From the NCBI RefSeq assembly GCF_020700235.1, contig NZ_CP085301.1:2542001-2606000 (forward strand): DNA of 64,000 nucleotides, read 5' to 3'. Numbering within the stretch: the first letter of the stretch is position 1; every line of letters begins with the position of its first letter. The translations under genes were made by a program, and so were the position numbers. Positions 53,780 through 62,855 of the stretch are shown here, one piece after another. The notes beneath the pieces are model-generated. The model was not told the DNA's origin. It saw only the letters and a program-made list of their open reading frames with translations, and did not search any database. This stretch comes from Haladaptatus pallidirubidus (GTDB lineage Archaea > Halobacteriota > Halobacteria > Halobacteriales > Haladaptataceae).

Positions 53780-53867
53780 CGACCGACCACGCCGCTTTTT
53801 CTGCCCGCAACGTCTCCACTAAAACGAGAAAGAAGGTATTTGAATCGGCGGGCAGTAGGCGACGATA

Positions 53868-54959
53868 ATGTACGATTTCGTGGTGGTCGGTGCAGGCCCC
53901 GCCGGGTCGCGGTTTGCGCGACAGGCGGTTCGTGCGGGGCGCGATGTCCTCGTCCTCGAACGAGGGCAGGTGGGGACGCCGCTCGCCTGTTCCGGCCACG
54001 TGAGCACCGATATCTGGGAGTTCACCCCGGACGGTGCGCGTGACCACCTCCTCCAGAACGAAATTTACGGTGCGCGATTCCACGTCGGTGGCCCCCGTTC
54101 TCCGGAGCATCCGTTTTACAAGGACGAGGTCATCTCGAACGTCATCGACCGGGTTGGACTCGACAAAGCGCTCGCTCGTGCTGCCCAGGATGCAGGGGCC
54201 GACCTGCGAGAAGACCACAGCGTCACCGACGTTAACGAACACGGGGAGTACGTGGACGTGACGGCGAACACGCCCGACGGCACCGAAACCTTCCGCGGAA
54301 AGATGGTCGTCGGCTGTGACGGTCCCGTTTCGCGCGTGCGTCGGGAACTCGGCCTGCCGGAACCGAAAGAAAAGCTACAGGGAGTTCTCGGATTCGCGCC
54401 GAAGGCTCACAGCGGCAATTTCGTGGACGTGCATCTCACCGCGCCGAAATTCTTCGCGTGGCGCATCCCTCGCGGCGATGCTGGCGTTGAGTTCGGACTG
54501 GCTGCACCGCCAGGCTCCCAACCGACCGCTCGCGCCTTGTTCGACCGTTTTACCGCCGAATACAGCGTCGAGACGAACGAGTTCTGCGCCGGGATGATTC
54601 CCATCGGACCACCGAAAAGCGTTACCGCCCACCGCGGGTTTCTCATCGGCGATGCCGCCGCACAGACGAAACCGTTCACCGGCGGGGGGATCCTTTATGG
54701 AATGACTTCTGCGGATCACGCGGTTCGGACTATCGACCCCGACGACCCCGGAACGCTGGCCGACTACGAGTTCGCGTGGCGCACGGAGCTGAAAAACGAG
54801 ATTCGGCTGGGGCACTGGGTGCGGCGGGCGTACTCCCTCCCTGGACCGATGCAAACCGTCGGACTCAGGTCGATGGCCGGAGAAATCGGCGTTCATATGG
54901 ATCGGCCGAGTTCCTTCTTCTCGACGGAGCATCTGACCAAGCTTCTGAAACGAACCTGA
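53868..54959 (+). CDS. Geranylgeranyl reductase family flavoprotein
   Basis: A 363-residue FAD protein. It has the dinucleotide motif VVGAGPAGSRFARQAVRAG near 6-24, a GD-type second motif GDAAAQTKPFTGGGILYGM near 260-278, and LACSGHVS and YKDEVISNVIDRVGLDKALA between. Family members reduce the double bonds of archaeal membrane lipids or respiratory menaquinone, or modify pigments. Which of these it does is not certain. It is alone between the DUF7344-TM gene and the chitinase. Confidence 0.9.
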   Translation: MYDFVVVGAGPAGSRFARQAVRAGRDVLVLERGQVGTPLACSGHVSTDIWEFTPDGARDHLLQNEIYGARFHVGGPRSPEHPFYKDEVISNVIDRVGLDKALARAAQDAGADLREDHSVTDVNEHGEYVDVTANTPDGTETFRGKMVVGCDGPVSRVRRELGLPEPKEKLQGVLGFAPKAHSGNFVDVHLTAPKFFAWRIPRGDAGVEFGLAAPPGSQPTARALFDRFTAEYSVETNEFCAGMIPIGPPKSVTAHRGFLIGDAAAQTKPFTGGGILYGMTSADHAVRTIDPDDPGTLADYEFAWRTELKNEIRLGHWVRRAYSLPGPMQTVGLRSMAGEIGVHMDRPSSFFSTEHLTKLLKRT

Positions 54960-54980
54960 TGGTTCGAGGGGTCGTTCGAA

Positions 54981-56147
54981 TCAGGAGTGGAGCGCGGTGT
55001 GCATCTCTTCGATGAGGGTATTGCTGGGGTCTTGGGAGAGTTCCCAGCACATCGCCCCGCCGAAACCGTTCGTTCGAACGTAGTTCGCCTTGTTCGAGAT
55101 GGAACGCACGTTGTCGTAGGAGATGAACGTGTTTTCGGCCGCAGAGTACAACCACGGAACCTGTGCGTCGGGATGCCAGTGGTACTCGTAGTCGGACTGG
55201 GGCTTGATGTTCTGGACGATGTCGTAGTACGTCTCCGACGTGGACGAACTGAACGAGTTGAACAGACCGTCGTTCGTGGACGACACGCCCGAGAAAGAGC
55301 GCCCGTAGAAGGGCATCCCCATGACGAGTTTATCCTTCGCTATCGGCCTGCTGGCCCACTGTTGCATATGGTTGCTGGTGTTCCAGCTCTGCGCGCTGGG
55401 GCCTTCCGGTGGTGAATCGAACGGCGCGTTGAAGTTGGTGACGTTGCTCCAGTCGCCGTGATAGTCGTAGGTCATCACGTTGACGTGGTCGAGGTAGTTG
55501 CTGATGGTTCCGACCTCGTAGGCGTCGTCCACGATGTTGGGGTTTGGCGACCCGGCCATCGTCAGATGAGTCCACGTTCCGACTCTCGAATCGAGTTCGT
55601 TGCGACACGCTTCCAGCAGGAGCGTGAAGTTGTGCGGGTCTTCGGCGCGAATCGTTCCGTCCGGATACTCCCAGTCCAAATCCAGTCCGTCGAAGTTGTA
55701 CTTAAGCATGAGGTCGACGGCGGTCTTGGCGAACCGCTGGCGTCGCGTGGCGGTGGACGCGGCGTCCGAAAACTTGCCGGAGTACCATCCGGAACTGATG
55801 GAGAGGAGGAACACGGTACCCGTGTCGTCGTAGGTCGCTAGCTCGCTGAGCAGGCTGTCTTCCGACGAGCCGCCCGTGACCACCGTCCCGTCCGACTGTG
55901 GTTCAACGAAGGCGTAGTTCAGGTGCGTAAGTTTGTCGTAAGGTACGTCTGCCGGACTGTAATCCCTCGCCCACGAAGGATAGTACCCGACGACGCGATT
56001 GCCGTAGTCGCCGTGCGCCGTCACCTCGCACGCGCCGAGCGTCCCCACCGTCGCCAACGCCCCCGTCCCTAACAGGAACTTCCGCCGTGATGCTGAGGTT
56101 AAATTTCGCTCGGTACGATTGGGCGACGAATTATCTCCGTTCGACAT
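54981..56147 (-). CDS. Tat-exported GH18 chitinase-like glycosidase
   Basis: A 388-residue secreted enzyme. A twin-arginine signal (SRRKFLLGTGALATVGTLGACE) includes a possible lipobox at LGAC, so it may be a lipoprotein. The GH18 barrel has the catalytic motif FDGLDLDWEYP near 153-163 with the proton donor Glu, YYPSWARDYSPADVPYDKLTHLNYAF at the barrel start and MTYDYHGDW near 225. FYGRSFSGV and GAMCWELSQD near the end complete it. It should cleave chitin or a related beta-1,4 polymer outside the cell. No chitin-binding domain is present. Confidence 0.9.
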   Translation of the reverse strand: MSNGDNSSPNRTERNLTSASRRKFLLGTGALATVGTLGACEVTAHGDYGNRVVGYYPSWARDYSPADVPYDKLTHLNYAFVEPQSDGTVVTGGSSEDSLLSELATYDDTGTVFLLSISSGWYSGKFSDAASTATRRQRFAKTAVDLMLKYNFDGLDLDWEYPDGTIRAEDPHNFTLLLEACRNELDSRVGTWTHLTMAGSPNPNIVDDAYEVGTISNYLDHVNVMTYDYHGDWSNVTNFNAPFDSPPEGPSAQSWNTSNHMQQWASRPIAKDKLVMGMPFYGRSFSGVSSTNDGLFNSFSSSTSETYYDIVQNIKPQSDYEYHWHPDAQVPWLYSAAENTFISYDNVRSISNKANYVRTNGFGGAMCWELSQDPSNTLIEEMHTALHS

Positions 56148-56299
56148 GAGTACAGAATATAATAGTCACTATAAAAGATAAATTTTTTGAATAATATATG
56201 AAATAAAATGGCGGAGTTTCGGATTCGAGCATTTGGTCACGGAGCCGTTCGGGTCGTAACGACCAGAAAACGAGCGACTATTCGAGTCGAAATCCGAAA

Positions 56300-57811
56300 C
56301 TACTCCAGATCGTACAGTTCGGAGTATTTCTCGTCCACGTAGTTTAAGAAGTAGTCGGCGGTGAACGCCTCGCCGGTCGCCTGTTTGATTAGTTCGTCAG
56401 TGGTGTACCGGCATCCGTGCTGGTGAACGTTCGTCGTGAGCCAGTCGTGGAAATCGTCGAACTCGCCGTTTCGAATCTGGTCTTCCAACTCCGGAATGTC
56501 CACTTCGGCTTTCGCGTACAGTTGGGCCGCGAGAACGCTTCCGAGCGAGTAAGTCGGGAAGTAGCCGAAACTGCCGTGGCTCCAGTGGATGTCCTGCAAA
56601 CAGCCCTCCGAGTCGGTGTCGGGGCGGATGCCGAGGTACTCCTCGTACTTGTCGTTCCAGAGTTCCGGCACGTCTTCGACTTCGATTTCGCCGCGGATGA
56701 GCGCTTTTTCGATTTCGAAGCGCACCACGATGTGCATGTGGTAGGTGAGTTCGTCGGCCTCGACGCGAATCAGGTTGTCCTCGTACACGCGGTTGACCGC
56801 CTCGTAGATGTCCTCGACGGAGGCGTCTTCCACGTTCGGGAATCGCTCCTTAAGTGCGGGCAGGAATCGCTCCCAGAAGGCTCGCGACCGACCGACGTGA
56901 TTTTCCCAGATTCGAGATTGGGACTCGTGGGCGGTTAGGTCGCGGGATTGGCCGAGTGGCGTTCCGTACTCCTCGTCCGGAAGCCCCTGCGTGTAGGTCG
57001 CGTGGCCGAACTCGTGGATGGTGCTCATTATCGCGCCGAGCGGGTCGCTCTCGTCGAATCGCGTCGTCACGCGGGCGTCGAACTGCGTGCCGCTGGAGAA
57101 GGGGTGCGGCGCGGTGTCGAGACGACCCCGGTTCCAGTCGTAGCCCAATGTGTCGAGGATGTCCCGCGAAAGCTGTTCCTGCGTGTTCGTGTCGTAGGTG
57201 CCGTCGAAGGGGGTAGCGAGTTCCACGTTGCTCTCCCGAATCGAGTCGATGAGCGGAACGAGTTCGTCGCGGAGGCGCGCCAGCGTCTCCTCCGCCGTCT
57301 CGATGCCGAGGTAGGGTTCGTACTCCGCGAAGAGAACCTCGTAGGGGTCTTTATCGGGGTCGATATGCTCCGCGTACTCGCGCTTTTGCTCGACCAACTT
57401 TTCCAACGTCGGAGCGAAAATCGAGAAATCGTCCTCCGCTCTCGCCTCTTTCCATTGCGGGAGGGCTTCGGACGTGGTACGGGAAATCTCCTCGACCAGT
57501 TCGCCGGGGACGCGGGTCGCCCGCTCGTACTCGCGCCGAATTTCGCGCACGACGGCGGCCTGTTCGTCGTCCAGTTCCTGCGATTCGAGTTCGAAAAGCA
57601 GTTCGCCCATCTCGTCGTCGGTGAGCAGTTCGTGAGCGATTGCGGACAGGGCTGAACGTTGTTGTGAACGGGCGGGCGTGCCGCCTTCGGGCATCACGAC
57701 CTCTTGGTCCCAGCCGAGTATTCCCGCGGCGTTCTTGACGTTAGAAATTCGTTTTACGTTGTCGAGAAGCTCCTGATACGCGGCGTTTTCTGCGGCGACT
57801 TCGGTTGCCAT
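56300..57811 (-). CDS. M32 carboxypeptidase
   Basis: A 503-residue zinc carboxypeptidase of the M32 (Taq) family. The zinc motif is HEFGHATYTQG near 257-267 with the downstream Glu ligand region QSRIWENHVGRSRAFWE. VRFEIEKALIRGEI and IHWSHGSFGYFPTYSLGSVLAAQLY are family-typical. It removes C-terminal residues from peptides in the cytoplasm. Two adjacent ATG codons (57814 and 57811) are available; the second is chosen. Confidence 0.94.
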   Translation of the reverse strand: MATEVAAENAAYQELLDNVKRISNVKNAAGILGWDQEVVMPEGGTPARSQQRSALSAIAHELLTDDEMGELLFELESQELDDEQAAVVREIRREYERATRVPGELVEEISRTTSEALPQWKEARAEDDFSIFAPTLEKLVEQKREYAEHIDPDKDPYEVLFAEYEPYLGIETAEETLARLRDELVPLIDSIRESNVELATPFDGTYDTNTQEQLSRDILDTLGYDWNRGRLDTAPHPFSSGTQFDARVTTRFDESDPLGAIMSTIHEFGHATYTQGLPDEEYGTPLGQSRDLTAHESQSRIWENHVGRSRAFWERFLPALKERFPNVEDASVEDIYEAVNRVYEDNLIRVEADELTYHMHIVVRFEIEKALIRGEIEVEDVPELWNDKYEEYLGIRPDTDSEGCLQDIHWSHGSFGYFPTYSLGSVLAAQLYAKAEVDIPELEDQIRNGEFDDFHDWLTTNVHQHGCRYTTDELIKQATGEAFTADYFLNYVDEKYSELYDLE

Positions 57812-57865
57812 CATCGATTGTTTGCTGTCACCGATTATCAATGAACGGGTTTCGGAACGAAATAC

Positions 57866-58945
57866 TCAAAGTCGCTCCGCCGAATCCCGATAAATCCGAT
57901 AACAGCGTTCCAGAACGTCGATTCCGACGCTCTCGTTTTTCGTGTGCGCCTCGCCGGGTTCGGAGGCCCCACAGACCACGCACGTAACGCCGGCCTGCGA
58001 GAGCCATCCGGCGTCGGTCGCGTGCGGTTTCGTGACGTGTTTCGGTTCGCCGTCCTGCGCATCGGTGGCCATGGCCAAAACCGCATCCGCGAAGTCGGGG
58101 TCGTTGCACTCCATCGGCGGCAAATCCTGTTCGACGGTCCACGTCACGCCCTCGATTTCTTCGACCGCTTCGAGGTCGGCGCGTTCGCCGGGGACGGTTC
58201 GCTCGTCTATCGTTATTTCACAGCCCGCAGGAATCACGTTCCACGCGCTTCCGCCCTCGATTTCGGTGGCGACGACGCTTCCCGAAATATCGTGATCGAG
58301 GACAGTGACGGTCGGCACCTCGCAGTCGCGAACGATATCCACCGCGTCGCAAGCGCGATAGATAGCGTTCTCGCCCGCCTCCGGTTCGCTGGCGTGGGCC
58401 GCGGAGCCGCGGGCCGTGATGGTACTCGCGCGTCGGCCTCTGTGCGCGATGACCACGTCCGTGACGCCGTCCTTCGAGTAGTTCGTGGAGCCTTCCGCGA
58501 CGATGGCGAAATCCGGCGAAAAGCCGTTTTCGACGGCGTGGCGCGCGCCGTCTCCGCCCAGCTCTTCGGCGACGAAACTGGCGAAGACGAGTTCACAGGT
58601 CGGCTCCGCGTCGCGGAACGCGAGCATGGACGCCGCCACGGAGCCTTTCATGTCCGCGGTTCCGCGCCCGTACAGTCGGCCGTCGCGCTCTTCCACGACG
58701 TACCGGTCGTCTTCGACTTGCGATTCGTCCGGGGGAACGACGTCGTGGTGACCGACGAGCGCCAGTTCGGCGTCCGTTTCCGTTTTTGCGTTTCGGCGAG
58801 CGATGACGTTTCCGACCTCGTCCCGGGTTATCTCCGCGTCCGTCTCCGTGCGAAGCCACTCTTCGATAAAATCGCCAGCTTCCGTCTCGTCCTCGTGGCT
58901 TGAAATCGACACGAGGTCACGGGTTATCTCGACCAGTTCGTCCAT
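57866..58945 (-). CDS. M20-family metallopeptidase (ArgE/DapE/CPG2-like)
   Basis: A 359-residue zinc hydrolase. Metal ligands appear in LALVGHHDVVPPDE near 63-76, YGRGTADMKGSVAAS near 91-105, and FASFVAEELGGDG near 121-133. The C-terminal His is in KPHATDAGWLSQAG. The dimerisation lid domain occupies about 170-280. Members deacylate amino acids or cleave dipeptides; the substrate is unknown. It follows the M32 peptidase gene on the same strand by 55 bases upstream, suggesting a peptide-degradation pair. Confidence 0.9.
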   Translation of the reverse strand: MDELVEITRDLVSISSHEDETEAGDFIEEWLRTETDAEITRDEVGNVIARRNAKTETDAELALVGHHDVVPPDESQVEDDRYVVEERDGRLYGRGTADMKGSVAASMLAFRDAEPTCELVFASFVAEELGGDGARHAVENGFSPDFAIVAEGSTNYSKDGVTDVVIAHRGRRASTITARGSAAHASEPEAGENAIYRACDAVDIVRDCEVPTVTVLDHDISGSVVATEIEGGSAWNVIPAGCEITIDERTVPGERADLEAVEEIEGVTWTVEQDLPPMECNDPDFADAVLAMATDAQDGEPKHVTKPHATDAGWLSQAGVTCVVCGASEPGEAHTKNESVGIDVLERCYRIYRDSAERL

Positions 58946-59013
58946 ACCCCTTCATTTCTCCCGGTGGTTTAGTACTCTCCGTCCTCGGCAATCGATTGGG
59001 CAGTTCCGATTCG

Positions 59014-59316
59014 CTACAACACCGGATCGTTCTCGAGACAGTGGTCGAGAATATCCTCAAAAAACGGGTGGTCACGGTAGCGTACCGTTTCGGTTCGTTC
59101 GTCGTATTCGATGAGTTTTGTCCCGTCGAGATGCGGGAGATGAATATGGCGAAGACGAACCTCATTACCGGCAAAGTCGTTGCCGAGAGTCGCGAGCTCG
59201 TCAACAGTCGCAGTCCCGTCCGATGTTTTCGTGAGATAATGTATCACGCGACGACGCTCGCTGTCCGAAAGGGCGTTGAACACTGCGTTGAGTCTCGTAG
59301 ACTTCGATAGTTCCAT
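59014..59316 (-). CDS. DUF7344 winged-helix regulator
   Basis: A 100-residue soluble winged-helix protein with LNAVFNALSDSERRRVIHYLTKTSDGTATVDELATL and NEVRLRHIHLPHLDGTKLIEYDERTETVRY. It matches the haloarchaeal DUF7344 pattern (third in the window). The targets are unknown. It is oriented away from the small gene to its right and lies upstream of the M20 gene on the same strand. Confidence 0.8.
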   Translation of the reverse strand: MELSKSTRLNAVFNALSDSERRRVIHYLTKTSDGTATVDELATLGNDFAGNEVRLRHIHLPHLDGTKLIEYDERTETVRYRDHPFFEDILDHCLENDPVL

Positions 59317-59373
59317 TGACTCCTGCTTCTTTCGTTAACCTTCTAATAATGGCGCTTGCGATGGCAAGTTACA

Positions 59374-59535
59374 TCATATTGAACAATCGTCTACGAATTC
59401 GTATCCCCCGTAGCGGGCGAGTTTTCGGTCGATGGCGTCCAGCAGCCATTCGTCGATGGTTTCGTCGGCGCAGTCCGCTTCGATTCGTTCGCGCGTTTCA
59501 CTATCGATGGTGAGGACGAGATGGTTGTGTCGCAT
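59374..59535 (-). CDS. Small ribbon-helix-helix-like protein
   Basis: A 53-residue protein starting MRHNHLVLTIDSETRERIEA followed by DCADETIDEWLLDAIDRKLARY. One strand and two helices suggest a ribbon-helix-helix-like DNA-binding fold, or an antitoxin-like protein, but this is inference from pattern alone. It is divergent from the PIN-ATPase gene, 82 bases between start codons. The start codon at 59535 gives the compact fold; a longer frame upstream overlaps the PIN gene antisense and was rejected. Confidence 0.55.
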   Translation of the reverse strand: MRHNHLVLTIDSETRERIEADCADETIDEWLLDAIDRKLARYGGYEFVDDCSI

Positions 59536-59617
59536 CGACCATGGTACGTCATGGAATGGCAAAAGCGTGCCTCCGGACGCTGAAACCCTTATGAGTCCCC
59601 CACACGAATTTGTAGGC

Positions 59618-61456
59618 ATGAACGTAGTGCCGGATACGAGCGCCGTCGTCGATGGCCGCATCTCCGCGAAAGTCGATGACGGCGAGTTTGCTGGGGCGAC
59701 GGTACTCATCCCCGAGGCCGTCGTCAGCGAACTGGAATCGCAGGCGAACAACGGCGAGGAAAACGGGTGGAACGGGCTGTCGGAACTCCAGCGACTCGCG
59801 GAACTCGCGGATTCCGACGCCATCGAACTCGATTACGTCGGGATTCGACCCGAACCCGAACAGCAGGGTTACGCCCACCGCGGTGAAATCGATGCGCTGA
59901 TTCGGGAACTCGCGGACGAGCACGATGCCACCTTCGTCACCAGTGACCTCGTCCAGAGCGAGGTCGCGAAAGCGAAAGGGCTGGACGTCGAGTACATTTC
60001 GCCCAAAATTCGCGACGTGGGCCGGCTCGGTATCGAGGATTACTTCGACGAACAGACGATGAGCGTCCACCTGCGGGTCGATGTGCCGCCGATGGCGAAA
60101 CGCGGGGAGGTCGGCGATATGCACTACCAGCAGATTCGTGACGACATCTCGACCGAGGACGACCTCAAGGAGTACACGCAGGAAATCGTCGAGAGCGCGA
60201 AACAGAGTACGGAAGGGTTCATCGAAATCGACGAACCCGGAATGACCATCGTCCAGTTCCGCGACTACCGAATCGCAATCGCGGAACCGCCGTTCGCCGA
60301 CGCGTGGGAAATCACGGCGGTTCGTCCCATCGTCAAAACCTCGATGGAAGATTACGAACACGCCGACGAACTCAAGGGCCGACTGCTGGAACGCCAGCGC
60401 GGAGTCCTGATCTCCGGCGCACCCGGTGCCGGGAAATCGACGTTCGCGCAGGCCGTCGCGGAGTTCCTCGCCGACAACGATTTCGCCGTGAAGACGATGG
60501 AGAAACCGCGCGACTTGCAGGTCGGGCCGGAGATTACGCAGTACACCGAACTCGCCGGAGAGATGGAGAAAACGGCCGACTCCCTGCTGATGGTGCGTCC
60601 GGACTACACAATCTACGACGAGGTGCGCAAGACGAACGACTTCGAAGTCTTCGCGGACATGCGCCTCGCGGGTGTCGGCATGGTCGGCGTTGTTCACGCC
60701 ACGCGGCCGATCGACGCACTCCAGCGACTCATCGGTCGCGTCGAACTCGGCATGATTCCGCAAATCGTGGACACCGTCGTCTACATCGAGGCCGGACAAA
60801 TCGAGAAAGTCTACGACGTGACGACGAAGGTCAAGGTACCCGAGGGCATGATGGAAGAGGATCTCGCCCGTCCGGTTATCGTGGTCGAGGAGTTCGAAAC
60901 CGGCACGCCGGAGTACGAAATCTACACCTTCAACCGACAGGTCGTCACCGTCCCATTGCAAGAAAACGACCACGACGAGGGCGGTGTCTCCCAACTCGCC
61001 AAGCAGGAAATCGAGCGCGAAATCCAATCCGTCACGCGCGGCCGAGTTGACGTGGAAATCCAAGGTCAGAACAACGCCGTCGTCTACGTGGACGAAAACG
61101 ACATCTCCTACGTCATCGGCAAGGGCGGCGGCCGAATCGACGACATCGAGAACCGACTCGGGATGAGCATCGACGTGCGAACGCACGAGGACAAACCCTC
61201 ATCGGTCGGAGACGGCGGGTCACAGGCCGCATCGTACGGCGAAGTTGTCGTCCCGGAAATCACATCGCGGCACGTCATCATCCCGCTGGACGGGCACGCC
61301 GGAGAGACGGTCGAAGTGCAGGCCGACGGCGAGTACCTGTTCACCGCGACGGTCGGACGTGGCGGCGACATTCAGGTTTCCCGCGGAAGCGCGATTGCGG
61401 AGGAGTTGGAGCGCGCAATCGACCGGGAGCGCCAGATTACGGTCGCGACTGCCTGA
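59618..61456 (+). CDS. PIN-domain and KH-domain ATPase
   Basis: A 612-residue archaeal protein. An N-terminal PIN ribonuclease-like domain (VVPDTSAVVDGRISAKV near 3-19, HDATFVTSDLVQSEVAKA near 101-118, with the Asp set) leads to a central PilT/VirB11-like ATPase (Walker A SGAPGAGKSTFAQAV near 264-278, Walker B-type YTIYDEVRKTNDF). A KH RNA-binding motif (VIGKGGGRIDDIENRLGMSI) lies near 500, with a C-terminal beta domain. This architecture is conserved in archaea; an RNA-processing role is suspected but not proven. Alternative ATG at 59591. Confidence 0.92.
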   Translation: MNVVPDTSAVVDGRISAKVDDGEFAGATVLIPEAVVSELESQANNGEENGWNGLSELQRLAELADSDAIELDYVGIRPEPEQQGYAHRGEIDALIRELADEHDATFVTSDLVQSEVAKAKGLDVEYISPKIRDVGRLGIEDYFDEQTMSVHLRVDVPPMAKRGEVGDMHYQQIRDDISTEDDLKEYTQEIVESAKQSTEGFIEIDEPGMTIVQFRDYRIAIAEPPFADAWEITAVRPIVKTSMEDYEHADELKGRLLERQRGVLISGAPGAGKSTFAQAVAEFLADNDFAVKTMEKPRDLQVGPEITQYTELAGEMEKTADSLLMVRPDYTIYDEVRKTNDFEVFADMRLAGVGMVGVVHATRPIDALQRLIGRVELGMIPQIVDTVVYIEAGQIEKVYDVTTKVKVPEGMMEEDLARPVIVVEEFETGTPEYEIYTFNRQVVTVPLQENDHDEGGVSQLAKQEIEREIQSVTRGRVDVEIQGQNNAVVYVDENDISYVIGKGGGRIDDIENRLGMSIDVRTHEDKPSSVGDGGSQAASYGEVVVPEITSRHVIIPLDGHAGETVEVQADGEYLFTATVGRGGDIQVSRGSAIAEELERAIDRERQITVATA

Positions 61457-61505
61457 CATTGGGAGAGAGAAAAAGGAAGAGAAGAACAGACGAAACGAAA
61501 TTCGG

Positions 61506-61784
61506 TTATTCAGCGCACTGGGCGTCTGCGGACTGCTCCGTGTCCGTTTCGGTCGGGAAGTCGATGTCGTAGAGGTTCTGTCGGGCGTCTGCAAAGTAGA
61601 TGTCTTCCGTCACCACGCCGATGTCTTCGAGTCGTTCGAGAGCGTAACGAACCGTTCGTGCGGACAGCATCGACTCATCGACGATCTGTTTCTGTGTGAG
61701 CGATCCCTGATATTCGAGAACCTTGAACACGAGTTTTGCACTCGGTGGTAGGTCGTCGATTTGCTCCCGTTCTGACTGGCTCAT
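61506..61784 (-). CDS. Winged-helix (MarR/TrmB-like) transcription regulator
   Basis: A 92-residue protein with a clear winged helix. LPPSAKLVFKVLEYQGSLTQKQIVDESMLSARTVRYALERLEDIGVVTEDIYFADARQNLYDI contains the recognition helix SARTVRYALERL. Such small HTH proteins are abundant in haloarchaea, and the target is unknown. Start at 61784; an ATG one codon earlier is equivalent. It is convergent with the PIN-ATPase gene. Confidence 0.85.
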   Translation of the reverse strand: MSQSEREQIDDLPPSAKLVFKVLEYQGSLTQKQIVDESMLSARTVRYALERLEDIGVVTEDIYFADARQNLYDIDFPTETDTEQSADAQCAE

Positions 61785-61787
61785 CAT

Positions 61788-62333
61788 CGTTACGAATCGA
61801 AACACCCCATCAGCATAAAACTATTGAGACACGGTGACATGGGAGACGGTCGGTGGTGACTCACCGAACGCGATTGTAGGCGTTGCGTTCCGAGAACGAC
61901 CCGTGCCGACCGTCCGCCAGCCAACCGTTTGTTGGCGACGTAGTTTACTGTTACCAAGGACCATGTAAATAGCACTCACCGTCTCTATTCGGTTAGCGCG
62001 ATGGGACGAGAATGTGATATTTATCATCTGGGATTTGCCATTTTCTTCGGGATTGTAGCTGACTCCTATTCTCGTGAGCGAAGCGAGCGAGAGCACGGAA
62101 GAGCTCTGCCCTTCCGGGACGAGGGAGTCGGTTGGGAGGCGTGTGGGCCGATGCGGGACGGTGGCGGTCTCATTGGAGTCCGCAGTACCTAGCGGTACGT
62201 TTGAAAAACACCATCTGTTCACCCAACACACATCCCACGGAATTCACGAAAGAACGACGTACTTCCCTGAATCAACCCACACCCCGAATGAGAACCCCAA
62301 CATTCCCATACCTCCAGCCCCTACGACTACTCA
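61788..62333. other. Intergenic spacer with repeat copy D
   Basis: A 546-base gap between the winged-helix gene and the NifU-type gene. It contains foldback copy D (62050-62195). To its left, around 61900-61980, is ordinary DNA that probably carries the promoter of the winged-helix gene. No gene is recognised. Confidence 0.6.
62050..62195. repeat. Foldback element, short copy D
   Basis: About 145 bp. At the right are AGTCGGTTGGGAGGCGTGTGG (62128-62148, one G shorter than in the other copies) and the outer tip TTGGAGTCCGCAGTACCTAG (62174-62193). At the left, GTAGCTGACTCCTATT (62055-62070) resembles the opposite tip. Between them GTGAGCGAAGCGAGCGAG replaces the long centre of copies A and B, so D looks like an internally deleted copy. 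Confidence 0.6.
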
Positions 62334-62714
62334 ATGAGCAAGTCCAGCGAGACGGAAGCCACCGATTCGGACCTCAAATCGCGGGTCGAACGCTGGTTGA
62401 CCGCCCAGATGCCCGTCATCCAGATGCACGGCGGAACGAGCGCGGTTCGAAAGGCCGACCCCGACGACGGCGAGGTCGTCATCGAACTCGGCGGGGCATG
62501 TAGCGGCTGTTCCATCACGCCTATCACGTCCCAAAACATCGAAGTCGAACTCCTGAAAGAGTTCGAGGAAGTCGAAGACGTGACGGTGCGCATCGCCGAG
62601 GATGGCACGAGCCAGTGGAAAACGGACCAATCCGAGAGCGTCATGGGAATCGACCGAAGCGAGGGCGGCCGAGGCGGAAAGCTAAACACGTCGTCCGACA
62701 ACGAACACTTCTAG
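62334..62714 (+). CDS. NifU C-terminal-domain iron-sulfur scaffold
   Basis: A 126-residue protein. It contains the NifU C-terminal domain (about 15-95) with WLTAQMPVIQMHGGTSAVRK, the cluster-binding CSGCSITPI near 60-68, and VTVRIAEDGTSQW. Such proteins hold and deliver Fe-S clusters. The C-terminal extension (residues 98-126, ESVMGIDRSEGGRGG) is polar and disordered. It is intact. Confidence 0.92.
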   Translation: MSKSSETEATDSDLKSRVERWLTAQMPVIQMHGGTSAVRKADPDDGEVVIELGGACSGCSITPITSQNIEVELLKEFEEVEDVTVRIAEDGTSQWKTDQSESVMGIDRSEGGRGGKLNTSSDNEHF

Positions 62715-62855
62715 AAGCCACTTTTTCTGCGGCAGTCCTGTCTCTGGAAAAATACGGATCAAAAGCTGGCGCCCACTCGTCGCTGTCGCCCCTCATTCGT
62801 GGTGAGCATGCTGGTTCCCCGGTTATGTCGAATGCCGATTCTCGTGGCTGCTTCC

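Noticed and set aside
59549..61186. 545-codon minus-strand frame opposite the PIN-ATPase gene
   Set aside because: Antisense to a gene with Walker, PIN and KH motifs; the peptide is repetitive Val/Asp/Phe-rich and has no family features.
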